From positions 62,001-126,000 of the forward strand of contig NC_015385.1 of assembly GCF_000195275.1 (NCBI RefSeq): DNA of 64,000 bases, written 5' to 3'. This DNA comes from Treponema succinifaciens DSM 2489 (GTDB lineage Bacteria; Spirochaetota; Spirochaetia; Treponematales; Treponemataceae). Positions 54,235-62,949 of the stretch are shown piece by piece. How positions within the stretch are numbered: the first letter of the stretch is position 1; each line of letters opens with the position of its first letter. The notes below the pieces were generated by a model. It saw only the letters and a program-made list of their open reading frames with translations, was not told where the DNA came from and did not search any database. The position numbers were made by a program, and so were the translations under genes.

Positions 54235-54538
54235 AATCAAATCACCTGCGGGATGAAACTTTCGCTAAAGATATTCTGGCGAAAAATTAACTTGTATCAT
54301 AACGGAAGGAATTTGTGAGCATTTAAGGAATTATCTTCGAGCGGTTTATGAGCGGGAAACTTTTTAACTTCCTATGCTCGCAGTTAGAGAGAAAGAATTC
54401 CAGGCGGACCATTGACCTGTCGGTAAACCTGATTTTCAGGCGAATCCACGTATATCAGAATGGCCATGTGCCGATCTATCGCTTTCCTTCCGTTTTTTTT
54501 TATATTTTTTCTCAAAAGGAGTTTTTTATGTTGACAAA
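54235..54538 (+). ncRNA. Candidate bridge RNA in the right end of the IS110-family element
   Basis: A stem (GGAATT 54327-54332 with AATTCC 54396-54401) encloses an internal loop capped by a hairpin (GAGC 54350-54353 with GCTC 54376-54379, and GGAA with TTCC). One loop strand holds GCGGTTT (54341-54347), complementary to the right flank AAACCGC (54553-54559). The other holds AGTTAGA (54382-54388), identical to the left flank (52910-52916). This is the arrangement of a target-binding loop. A donor loop may lie near 54450, where ATATCA occurs, but was not resolved. Confidence 0.65.
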
Positions 54539-54611
54539 TGGCACAACATATCAAACCGCAAACCGGCTTGACCGGTTTGTCGGCTTTGAACTTCTTGTTA
54601 GGCGTTTTTCT

Positions 54612-55544
54612 TTACAAATTAAGAAGATGTTTTATATCTTCATTTTTGATTTTATTATAACTTAATAAATCAATTCGATATTCAATATCAGAAATATTTT
54701 CTGGCAACGTATTAAATGGATTTATTATATTGCAGTCATAAATATTTATGTCTAAAAGTTTTAACTTTTTATTAGAATAGTCTGCTGTATTAAGTCGTGA
54801 TTTTTCTTTTTCTAGATTAACTATGAAATTAAAATCAGATGCTATTATATCAATATCTTTTAGTTTCTCTTCCAATTCTTTTAAACTAATGCCTGAATTG
54901 TTATTTTCAACTATGGAAATCGCCAAATAATTTGAATCGCTATTGAAAAGCTGCGAATGTTTAATTAGCACATTATTTACTGAATTAGAAGTTTTAACTT
55001 CGATATTTTTGTTTTTCACAGAAAAATCATATTTTGAATAAGTTCCTGACGTATGCCAATATGATGATAGATTAATGCTAAATTTCGTATAAAAATAATA
55101 TATTAATGATAATTCACCAAACAAACCTAAAATATTTTGTTTTTTTTCTTTACCGACATTTTGAAACAAATCGACCAAGGAATTAAAAAACTCTACAAAG
55201 TTTTTTGAATCCATTAATTCTATATGTGCCAAGCATAGATTTATAAAAGATTCAAAGGCTGATATATTTTCATTAAATGAAATCTTATATTCAATAAGGT
55301 TATAAAATCCTGAATCAAAATTCTGTAAATTTTCAACCGAAAGGATGTTTGCATTTGAACGGAGATGTAAATACTCTGTTTCAAGGGAATTTTTCACAAC
55401 TGAATCATTATTTTTCACCATATAAATAAGTTTTTTATTATTGACAAAAAATCCTGCACTATCAGAACATTTTTCAATTAAATAAAGTTTATTATCTATT
55501 GGAGCGTCATTTATTGCATCTGTAATTTTATTCAACAAACTCAT
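54612..55544 (-). CDS. PD-(D/E)XK motif protein (DUF4420-like nuclease)
   Basis: About 310 residues from the ATG at 55544 (AAGGAG upstream), overlapping the Z1 gene by 17 bp. The nuclease core is YDFSVKNKNIEVKTS, giving D...ExK, preceded by 'GLFGELSLIYYFY'. It is the last gene of the methylase-ATPase-Z1-nuclease operon and is probably the DNA-cleaving or accessory subunit. It is strongly A+T-rich, like the other three. Confidence 0.85.
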   Translation of the reverse strand: MSLLNKITDAINDAPIDNKLYLIEKCSDSAGFFVNNKKLIYMVKNNDSVVKNSLETEYLHLRSNANILSVENLQNFDSGFYNLIEYKISFNENISAFESFINLCLAHIELMDSKNFVEFFNSLVDLFQNVGKEKKQNILGLFGELSLIYYFYTKFSINLSSYWHTSGTYSKYDFSVKNKNIEVKTSNSVNNVLIKHSQLFNSDSNYLAISIVENNNSGISLKELEEKLKDIDIIASDFNFIVNLEKEKSRLNTADYSNKKLKLLDINIYDCNIINPFNTLPENISDIEYRIDLLSYNKIKNEDIKHLLNL

Positions 55545-57669
55545 CTTCTTCTCCTTTTGTAAAATAAACTTTTTCTTTTGGAACATAGATAGCGAACATA
55601 TATTGAATTAAGGATGTGTCATAATTATTCTTATCATTTCCCGGAGCAACATTATACAATTGTATATTAACTTTATTCTCATCTATTAAGACAAATCTAT
55701 CGCCTAAAAATGCAGATTTATCTTTATTGAGACTGCTAGCTCCCTGCTGCAGAGGCTTGATTCTCGGCTCATTTTTGTAAAGAGAACGGAATCTAGGAGA
55801 CTCTTTTTTTATGTCACCTATCTGAATTAATACAACTTCATCTGTATCAAGTAATTTTAACAAGGCATCCTTTTGAAATGGCTCATATTCAAATACATTT
55901 TTAACAGCTTTTACAATATCCTTCATGGACTCTGCCTTTAAAAGAGTGTAATATCCAGTAATTTGACCAACTTGACTTCCATTTTTTGTTTCTTTCCAAT
56001 TTGAATTATTTATCAAATTATCAATTATTGCGGCATTTTCCTTTATTATAGAGCGGTCTTCAACAATAAAACGCTGAATAACCCAACGTTTCTTAAACTT
56101 AATTTTTTGGAACTTTGCCTTATTCGGGCTTGTAGGTCTTAATATCGTATTTTCGCCAGATATGATAATATCATCTATACTCATTTTACCGACTTCAATA
56201 TCTGCAAATTGTTCCCACAAATCCTCATCGATTTCTGCAAGATTCGTAAATTCCTGTGCAATAGGTGAACTTGTAAAGATTTTACATAAATGGAAATACT
56301 TGCTTCTGTAACCAAACCATCTTGCGCGCTGGAGAGTGGTATCCATATTCCCAGATTTTTTTGCCCATCGAGTAAAATAAGTTGTAATTAAATTATCAAA
56401 CGTTAAACCACGCTGCAATAAATCTCCACCAATAAAAATCTTTTGCGTAAATAATTGCGGATTTGCCTGGGTTTCTTTCCCTTCTGAATTCTGTAAAATC
56501 AACTTAATAGATTTTACTATCTTAGGGATAACATCATTGATTGAGTCGAATGTGTCAGGCTCTGAAAAATATTTATCAAAAGTTGATTTGAACTCATTTA
56601 GAAATTCAAATTTATTTTCATCATTATTTTTGAATGACAATTGCATTTGGTCGATGTAAGAATCTATCTGATTATATACTCGTTTATGTTCAGCTTTTTC
56701 CTTGGCCGTATGAACAATCATATCAGAATAAGTTCTAGTTTTGCTTTCAAGAAGCAGTTTCATTGCAGAAGTGATAATAAAATAGTTTATTGCTTCACGC
56801 AAAGAATTGGAGATTGTTGTTGTATCAAACGAATCATCATCGTCAATAATTTGTATAGAATTATTGTCACTCAAATGATATTGCAAAGCACCATCATAAC
56901 CAATTGCTGGACTTATAAGCCATATAGATGCTGGCCGTAATTCGCTCCATTTGTCTAAAAAGATATTAGCTTGTGGTGTTGCAGTTACTGAAAGATAAAG
57001 AGGATTATTTAGTAAATTTTTTATTTTCTTTATCTCTGCATACGTTGCGGAAGCATCATTTTGTTTGTCTTTTTTTGTATTTAAGCTTGCCTGGTCTCCT
57101 TCGTCATCGATAACAAAAGATTTTAAGCGATTTTTATCCAACTGCGATAAAAAGTTATTTACAATTTTCATTGCAGGTGGACGCTTCATAGAAATCAGGA
57201 TAATAGGCTTTTTTAGCTCAATAAAGTCATTTATAATATCTTCCGTCAGATTTGTTATATCTTCTTTTTCTTCTGTTGAAAAAATTGCCGGACTATCACT
57301 TTCATATGTTACGGTATCTTCTGCATCAAAAGTTTTCTTAAATCTTTTTGTAGTTTGCCCCAATAGTTTTGAATCATAACCGCCGTAAATGACTAAGAAA
57401 TTATATCCATTATCAAAAGCTAATGCGGAAAACAGTTCCAAATTTGATGTTTTTCCAGACTGTACTTTACCGACTAACAAGGAGTTGTGATTTGTATTTT
57501 CAGAAAGCTGCCCTTTTATTTTCTGAAATATTTTGATTACATTAGCTGCTATATTATCAGCACCATTCTTGCCATAGCTATTTATGTGCTTATTATGAAT
57601 TCTTTGATAATATTTTCCATCAATGATTACTGGTTCAAGTTTCTCGTCAGCAAATTCATATTGTTCCAT
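55528..57669 (-). CDS. Z1 domain protein (superfamily II-like ATPase)
   Basis: A 713-residue protein. Walker A is LLVGKVQSGKTSN; a DEAD-like motif is SFVIDDEGDQASLN; SVTATPQANIF and a later GGDLLQRGLTF with TTLQRARWFGYR are helicase-like motifs. The central block is the Z1 domain known from MutL/MORC-ATPase restriction systems. It probably translocates or remodels DNA for cleavage. It starts 2 bp after the GHKL ATPase gene. Confidence 0.9.
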   Translation of the reverse strand: MEQYEFADEKLEPVIIDGKYYQRIHNKHINSYGKNGADNIAANVIKIFQKIKGQLSENTNHNSLLVGKVQSGKTSNLELFSALAFDNGYNFLVIYGGYDSKLLGQTTKRFKKTFDAEDTVTYESDSPAIFSTEEKEDITNLTEDIINDFIELKKPIILISMKRPPAMKIVNNFLSQLDKNRLKSFVIDDEGDQASLNTKKDKQNDASATYAEIKKIKNLLNNPLYLSVTATPQANIFLDKWSELRPASIWLISPAIGYDGALQYHLSDNNSIQIIDDDDSFDTTTISNSLREAINYFIITSAMKLLLESKTRTYSDMIVHTAKEKAEHKRVYNQIDSYIDQMQLSFKNNDENKFEFLNEFKSTFDKYFSEPDTFDSINDVIPKIVKSIKLILQNSEGKETQANPQLFTQKIFIGGDLLQRGLTFDNLITTYFTRWAKKSGNMDTTLQRARWFGYRSKYFHLCKIFTSSPIAQEFTNLAEIDEDLWEQFADIEVGKMSIDDIIISGENTILRPTSPNKAKFQKIKFKKRWVIQRFIVEDRSIIKENAAIIDNLINNSNWKETKNGSQVGQITGYYTLLKAESMKDIVKAVKNVFEYEPFQKDALLKLLDTDEVVLIQIGDIKKESPRFRSLYKNEPRIKPLQQGASSLNKDKSAFLGDRFVLIDENKVNIQLYNVAPGNDKNNYDTSLIQYMFAIYVPKEKVYFTKGEEDEFVE

Positions 57670-57671
57670 AA

Positions 57672-59222
57672 TTATTCACCTACCACTGATAAGAAGTCAT
57701 TCAGAAAATTTCTAATAGATGTTGACGGAATCTTTCCATCTGAACCAGCCAATTTAGCTTTCTTTTCAGCTGCCATAAATGCAATGACAAACTTTTCTAT
57801 TATAGGTTGAAAGTCAGGATTCTTTGAAAAAGGCTTGAAGAACTGATGATTTATATTTATATAAAGTTCCACCAAATCATCGGTGTCAGTCTTTACATCT
57901 ATCCAATTTGTTGAATCGGCTTGTTTCCATGAGATTCTAAAAACAGTTTTTTGAATCTGATTCATTTGTATTGGATATTCTCTAACTGATTCGCTTAATT
58001 TTTCTTCTTTATTTGATTCAACTATATATTCATCAAATAACTCTTGCTCAGGAGTTTTAGTTTGTGAAGAGGATAAATTGATATGACCGGTATTAATTGC
58101 AGATATTTTTTTTGCATAGGGCTGTACTTTTTCCAAAGTGTTGTTCGAAGTTTCTTCGGAAAGAACATTTTCATCGTTACGTTCTTGAACTGTTTTTGAA
58201 GCTAAAGATATAATATTCTTTATTCTAGGTTTTAGCGATTTCAAAAATTCATCTTCAAGACCGTTATCCCAAACAAAACCGTCTTTTGCCTGATTTACAG
58301 GGAAATCATCTAGATCAATTTCACCATATAATTTATGTGATATTGTGCTTTGAGCCTCACCAAAAATTTCTGTAGGTTTATAATTTTGTCCTTCACCACC
58401 AATGATTACTCTATTTCGCCTAAACAATGCAAAGCCGGCATTTGTAAAGCCACTTTTTCCTCCCGCTTTTCTGTCTTTTAAAATACCAACAAAACCTTTG
58501 ACTTTATAGGCTTTCTTTTTAAACTCAAAGGTGAAGTCGATATTTTTCTTCCATACTTCACCTTTATATGAAAGTGGTTCATAGGGAGTAAACGACAGTT
58601 GTTTTGAATTATTTCCGGTTATAAACTCTATAGTAACTTTTCCACTTTCCAAATCACGACGATACATACTTTCTAGCAAAGTACAAATCTTGTCACGAGT
58701 TTTTGATGATATTTGCTTTGTAAGATTTTTTATATGGACAGTTGTACCATGTTCTGATTTGGGACAGTTGCTTTTTTGAATTTTTACAGAATTAATTTTC
58801 TGTTCACGTAACAAAGGTATATTTACTTCGGTATAATATTTATTTTCGGAATCAAGTTGAGTTGTTTCTACGCTCCATATCTCACCAAACCAAGATGCAG
58901 CAGTCTTTAACCCCATTCCAAATTCATTTCGGGTATCAGGATGGTCTGATTTTGAATCAAGTTTTACAGCCCTTTTAAAATCTTCAATTTCCATGCCATA
59001 AGCATCATCTGTTATGATAAGTTCATTCTCATTTTGAAGATATTTTATTTGTACGTGAACTTGTCCTATTTTTTCTTTCTTTAATTTTGCCTCATTTGAA
59101 AAAAATGACTGTGTTGAATTATCCACAAATTCAGCAATGGCATACCAAGCCTTGTAGCTTAATCGTGAGAACACGCCCAAAATGCCAGCTTCTGGTCTTA
59201 TATCCAATTCTTCATTTGCCAT
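57672..59222 (-). CDS. GHKL (MORC/MutL-like) ATPase of a restriction system
   Basis: A 516-residue protein. The N box is AIAEFVDNSTQSF, the G1 box ITDDAYGMEIEDF, and the lid NEFGMGLKTAASWF, all typical of MutL/Hsp90/MORC-type ATPases. A second domain (about 300-510) ends in a short helical tail. Its start overlaps the methylase stop (TAATG). In related operons this ATPase is thought to act as a DNA clamp that licenses cleavage. Confidence 0.9.
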   Translation of the reverse strand: MANEELDIRPEAGILGVFSRLSYKAWYAIAEFVDNSTQSFFSNEAKLKKEKIGQVHVQIKYLQNENELIITDDAYGMEIEDFKRAVKLDSKSDHPDTRNEFGMGLKTAASWFGEIWSVETTQLDSENKYYTEVNIPLLREQKINSVKIQKSNCPKSEHGTTVHIKNLTKQISSKTRDKICTLLESMYRRDLESGKVTIEFITGNNSKQLSFTPYEPLSYKGEVWKKNIDFTFEFKKKAYKVKGFVGILKDRKAGGKSGFTNAGFALFRRNRVIIGGEGQNYKPTEIFGEAQSTISHKLYGEIDLDDFPVNQAKDGFVWDNGLEDEFLKSLKPRIKNIISLASKTVQERNDENVLSEETSNNTLEKVQPYAKKISAINTGHINLSSSQTKTPEQELFDEYIVESNKEEKLSESVREYPIQMNQIQKTVFRISWKQADSTNWIDVKTDTDDLVELYININHQFFKPFSKNPDFQPIIEKFVIAFMAAEKKAKLAGSDGKIPSTSIRNFLNDFLSVVGE

Positions 59223-60622
59223 TATCTTATCTCCAAAAGATTTTCTGCAATTCGTCTTACGACATCAACATTTACCGCATTTCCAAAAGCCTTGAATGCC
59301 TCGGAAATTGTATTCGGTACATTTTTAAGTTCTTCCATGCCTTGTAGTTTTGCGGCTTCTTTTTTTGTCATGTATCGTCCTTGCTTTCCGTCTGGTGTTG
59401 TTATCCAAGGGAAAATAGGAATTTGAGTTGTTGTAAGAACAAGTGCTGGTGAGTATGTTGGAAGTTTTACACGAATTCCAGACGGCCTAAACTGTATTAT
59501 TTTGTTATCAAGAATTGGTTTTGCATTTTTATCGATTCCACAGTTCCACTCAAATTTTTGATGACTGTTTTCAAAGCCTGGTTTTTGAATCTTTGGTAAC
59601 CAAGAATCTAATATATCCTTGTGCTCATTATAAAATTCCCTGTTCCATTTTATAAAGTTCTTTTTCCAAACAGGAAATTCTTCATTAGGCTTCATAACAG
59701 TTTGGGCATATATGGGAAGTTGCAAACGCATATCATCAGCAGAATTACCTTGCAGGACAACACCAAATTTTCCGCGTCTTCCTTCAAGAGTTTTTCTTTT
59801 CTGACGACAAGGCGGAGTTTTTTCATATTCATAATCAGCTCCCCATTCCATAGCCCAAATTGGAAAAGAGGGAATTGAGATTTTGTTTTTAGTAAGTAAA
59901 TCAAGAAACTCTTGCCAGGCTTTTAAATGTACACGCGTTTGTTCTCGTAATGATAGAAAATCATCGTCACTTTCATCTATGACAGATTTAATGTTACATT
60001 CAACTTTTTCTTCATGCGGAGGAAATTTAAAATCCTTTAGACCGCCCTTTGATTTTAAGCGACCTACTATATAGATACGCTTCCTATGTTGAGGTATTCC
60101 AAAATTATGAGGGGAGATAATATCGCATTTGACATCATACAACTTTTCTAGATTTGTTCTTATAACTTCCCAAGTATTTCCATTGTCATGTGTTTGAAGA
60201 TTTTGGACATTTTCAAGCAAAATATATTCAGGTGTTTTATCCTTTAATATATCCATAATTTTCCAAAAGAGATTGCCTCTATCTTTTTCATCATTGAATC
60301 CCTGTTGTTTTCCAGCTTTTGAAAATGGCTGACAAGGGAATCCTGCACAAAGCATATCAAACTTTTTTGGAATATCTTTATCAATATCGACTTTGTTTAT
60401 ATCCCCAAAGCAGTCAATACCATAGTTTTCCTTGTAAAGAATTCTCAAATCTTCCTTTAATTCGCTTGCAAAAACGCATTTACCACCTAGTTTTTGCATT
60501 GCTAAATGAAAGCCTCCAAGACCAGCAAATAAATCTATAAATGAAAACTGATGTTTATCTTGATAATTTAAAGGAGCGTTTAAAGTGACATCTTTTTTAG
60601 TTTTTCTTTCTCCAACACTCAT
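59222..60622 (-). CDS. DNA (cytosine-5) methyltransferase
   Basis: A 466-residue C5 methylase. Motif I FIDLFAGLGGFHLA, motif IV GFPCQPFSKAG with the catalytic Cys, motif VI ENVQNL, motif VIII QHRKRIYIVG, and motif X FKAFGNAVNVDVV are all present. The target recognition region lies between residues about 230 and 400. It protects host DNA for the nuclease encoded downstream. First gene of the operon; the recognition sequence cannot be read. Confidence 0.95.
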   Translation of the reverse strand: MSVGERKTKKDVTLNAPLNYQDKHQFSFIDLFAGLGGFHLAMQKLGGKCVFASELKEDLRILYKENYGIDCFGDINKVDIDKDIPKKFDMLCAGFPCQPFSKAGKQQGFNDEKDRGNLFWKIMDILKDKTPEYILLENVQNLQTHDNGNTWEVIRTNLEKLYDVKCDIISPHNFGIPQHRKRIYIVGRLKSKGGLKDFKFPPHEEKVECNIKSVIDESDDDFLSLREQTRVHLKAWQEFLDLLTKNKISIPSFPIWAMEWGADYEYEKTPPCRQKRKTLEGRRGKFGVVLQGNSADDMRLQLPIYAQTVMKPNEEFPVWKKNFIKWNREFYNEHKDILDSWLPKIQKPGFENSHQKFEWNCGIDKNAKPILDNKIIQFRPSGIRVKLPTYSPALVLTTTQIPIFPWITTPDGKQGRYMTKKEAAKLQGMEELKNVPNTISEAFKAFGNAVNVDVVRRIAENLLEIR

Positions 60623-60635
60623 TATTCTATATCTC

Positions 60636-60653
60636 TTCTATAATAAAATAGAA
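60636..60653. promoter_or_regulatory. Palindrome upstream of the methyltransferase
   Basis: TTCTAT-aataaa-ATAGAA, 14-31 bp before the methylase ATG. Candidate operator for control of the restriction operon. No controller gene is seen. Confidence 0.35.
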
Positions 60654-60729
60654 ATTAATATCTGCTAAAAATTCACCTTTTAATATAGCACAAAAAACGC
60701 TCCTTTTCTATATCAAAGGAACTCTTTGG

Positions 60730-62008
60730 CAGGGCAAACGCATGTAAAAACACTTTCTGATAAAATTACAGAAAGTGTGAAATTTTAAAGGAGCCTTAAA
60801 ACCGTTTGGCGGAACTGGCGGTTTTCCCGAAACCAGATCGTGCGCTTGCTTAAACTGTCCTGTTTTTTATTCTCCGGTTTTTCTGCTTGGCGTAAGATAT
60901 TTAATGCAAGCCGGCGCATAACTGTCATGTTTTCCGGACTATGATCCTTTCGGTGCCTTTTGTAGTCCTCATTGAAAGTCATATCAAGACACCAGTGAAG
61001 GCGGTTTTCAATTCCCCAGTGTAGTCGAATTGATTTTTTCACAAGTTCAATGTTATCAAGTGAAGTTAGAAAAAACCTGATGTCTGTGAAAGTTTTTCCA
61101 TTTACAGTCCGTTCTTCCCGTGCCATGGCAACAGCCTTAAGTCCCGGCCACTCATCTTTATTCTCCAGCCACGACAGGTTCGTGCAGAGGTAATACTGCC
61201 TGTTTTCAATTCGTCCATGGTCAGGATTACATTCCTTTTCGCTTTTTATAACTCCGTATTTTGCAAGCTCCTTTTCATCCATAGAGAAAAAGTCTTTTAC
61301 GGCTTCGTGTGTCGTGCTTTGATCTCCTTTCAAAGAAAGAACATAGTCTGCTTTTTTTTCCTTAATTTTCTCGCAGATTTTTTTCTGGCAGCCCATTGCA
61401 TCGATTGTGATTATCATTCCCCTTATATCAATCAGTTCCAGAAGCTCAGGAATTGCAGTGATTTCATTTGACTTTTCATCTGTCTTTACCTGCCCAAGAA
61501 TGAGGGACAGTTCATCTGCCCATGCACTTACAATGTGAATTCCCTTTGCTCCCGTGACCTTGTTTGAGCCGCACATCGTCTTTCCGTCGATGGCAACAAT
61601 TGTTCTGTCCGGTTCAATTTTTACTTTTTCGTAAATTCCATGAGCCCACTTTATAAAAACTTTCTCGATTTTATCTGCGTTCACATTTCTGAAAACCCGG
61701 AGAATTGTGTCGGCACTTGGCGGACCGAACTCAAACTTCACCAGCCCCTTGATGGACTCTTCCGCTTCCTCCGCCCATTCAGCTATGTGCTCAATGTCCT
61801 TGATGCCGCTTAGCAGCCCGAACAAAACCAGCAGGAAAATATCAGCCAGTTCAAACTTCCTGCACCTTTTTACTCTAAAATCGTCTATTTCTTCCAGACT
61901 TTCTCTTAAAAGCATAATTCCACCCAAGGGGAATTTTACCATTTTGTGCATTTTTTAAATAGTAGTTTAGAGATTTAAAACAAAAAATTTTTACATGCGT
62001 TTGCCCTG
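60730..62008 (-). mobile_element. ISAs1-family insertion sequence, complete
   Basis: A 1279-bp element with 21-bp perfect terminal repeats starting CAGGGCAAACGCATGTAAAA and a 10-bp target duplication AACTCTTTGG (60720-60729 and 62009-62018). One intact transposase gene fills it. The outer 14 bp equal the ends of the 149-bp MITEs. Confidence 0.96.
60785..61915 (-). CDS. ISAs1-family DDE transposase
   Basis: About 376 residues from the ATG at 61915 (GGTGG upstream; an ATG at 61951 is also possible). Features: RVKRCRKFELADIFLLVLF, the DDE region AIDGKTMCGSNK, IITIDAMGCQKKI and 'LHWGIENRLHWCLDMTFNED'. These are typical of ISAs1 transposases. The frame is uninterrupted, so it may still move itself and the MITEs. 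Confidence 0.95.
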   Translation of the reverse strand: MLLRESLEEIDDFRVKRCRKFELADIFLLVLFGLLSGIKDIEHIAEWAEEAEESIKGLVKFEFGPPSADTILRVFRNVNADKIEKVFIKWAHGIYEKVKIEPDRTIVAIDGKTMCGSNKVTGAKGIHIVSAWADELSLILGQVKTDEKSNEITAIPELLELIDIRGMIITIDAMGCQKKICEKIKEKKADYVLSLKGDQSTTHEAVKDFFSMDEKELAKYGVIKSEKECNPDHGRIENRQYYLCTNLSWLENKDEWPGLKAVAMAREERTVNGKTFTDIRFFLTSLDNIELVKKSIRLHWGIENRLHWCLDMTFNEDYKRHRKDHSPENMTVMRRLALNILRQAEKPENKKQDSLSKRTIWFRENRQFRQTVLRLL

Positions 62009-62026
62009 AACTCTTTGGCAAAAGTC

Positions 62027-62110
62027 AAAATTCTCACTGAGAATTTTTTAAAAGTCAGTGAGAATTTTTAAAAACTTACTGACTTTTTGACCAAAACTCA
62101 CTGAGAATTT
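62027..62110. repeat. Cluster of TCACTGA palindromes
   Basis: AAAATTCTCACTGA (62027-62040) pairs with TCAGTGAGAATTTT (62055-62068). AGTCAGT...ACTGACT and another CTCACTGAGAATTT follow. The same words form the palindrome at 19842-19884. It overlaps the 3' end of the nucleotidyltransferase-like gene. Confidence 0.55.
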
Positions 62111-62751
62111 CAGCTTCTGTAATACTTACTCCATGTCTGATTTACAGTTTCCTTGAATATTGTAAATGAAGAGTGATAATGGTCATTATGGATTAAATAA
62201 AAATTCTTTTTATCCAAGTAGGTATCGCGAAGTTTATTAAAGTGCCCCGCCGATTTCAATTTTTCAAATCTTTTATAAACTTTCTTGCTTTTAGGAATTT
62301 TATCCCAGTGATATGAGTTTTCATCTGCTTTCTTGTTATGAATTAATCTGCAAAAGTCTCCGTCTTTGTTTTTCGCTAATATAGCGACATCAAAGCTGAA
62401 CTGCAATTTTCCACCAAATACAAGACGAGATGTAATTGCCGATGTTGAATCTTGGCAATTTCGAAAAACAGGCTCATTTTCAACAGTGATCTTATTCAAA
62501 AATGACATTATGTAATTCTTCAGTTCTTGTGGATTTAACTGCGAAATTGACACATTTAGAAATTCAATGTTATAGTCGAGGTCAAAAGATTCATTTTCAT
62601 TTCTTGTAACAAGATTTTTCATCCCGCTACCGACAAGATAGAAATCAACTTCGTAGCCTTTGTTTTTCAAATCTTGTTTCAGTTGATTTAATTTATCAGA
62701 ACAAAAAATTCTGAATCTTCGGCTTTCGTTTTTGGGTACATAAGAATACAT
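62110..62751 (-). CDS. Nucleotidyltransferase-fold protein
   Basis: A 213-residue protein. VGSGMKNLVTRNENESFDLD gives the GS and DxD motifs of the polymerase-beta superfamily, and FSFDVAILAKN supplies a possible third carboxylate. Such proteins transfer nucleotides to proteins, RNA or small molecules; several serve in defence or toxin systems. The C-terminal part (KVYKRFEKLKSAGHF) is basic. No partner gene is obvious; the ISAs1 element lies just downstream. Confidence 0.7.
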   Translation of the reverse strand: MYSYVPKNESRRFRIFCSDKLNQLKQDLKNKGYEVDFYLVGSGMKNLVTRNENESFDLDYNIEFLNVSISQLNPQELKNYIMSFLNKITVENEPVFRNCQDSTSAITSRLVFGGKLQFSFDVAILAKNKDGDFCRLIHNKKADENSYHWDKIPKSKKVYKRFEKLKSAGHFNKLRDTYLDKKNFYLIHNDHYHSSFTIFKETVNQTWSKYYRS

Positions 62752-62949
62752 AGCAACTCCAATAAATAAAAATATGCCCCAAACCTACCATTCAAGATTA
62801 GCACTCAAATCCTTATAGAATATTCTATTTAATGAAAAAAGTCTAGAATCTATTTATGTTCAAATTTTCAGTCAAAAGAATCCTTTCAGGTACGGAAAGT
62901 TCCTGGACACTCAGATTTTTTTATAAATACTCATTGACTATTTTTTTAC

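Larger units (their letters stand above)
52917..54551 (+). mobile_element. IS110-family insertion sequence, IS1111 group
   Basis: Subterminal inverted repeats ATATGTAGTGCCA (52919-52931) and TGGCACAACATAT (54539-54551) match at 12 of 13 positions. The left noncoding end is short (about 100 bp) and the right end long (about 320 bp), as in the IS1111 group. A CA dinucleotide is at both junctions and there is no target duplication. Insertion in an attC fits the attC-targeting IS1111 elements. The transposase is frameshifted. Confidence 0.82.
52899..54603 (-). other. Integron attC-like site split by an IS110-family element
   Basis: Outside the IS, the arms read GCCTAACAATGAGTTAGACA (52899-52918) and CTTTGAACTTCTTGTTAGGC (54584-54603). 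They begin and end with the attC core sequences GCCTAAC and GTTAGGC and are complementary over the outer 9 bp with mismatches inside. The rejoined site would be about 72 bp. On the minus strand it follows the PD-(D/E)XK gene stop by 8 bp and precedes the DUF4236 gene, the layout of a cassette junction. No integrase gene is present. Confidence 0.65.
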
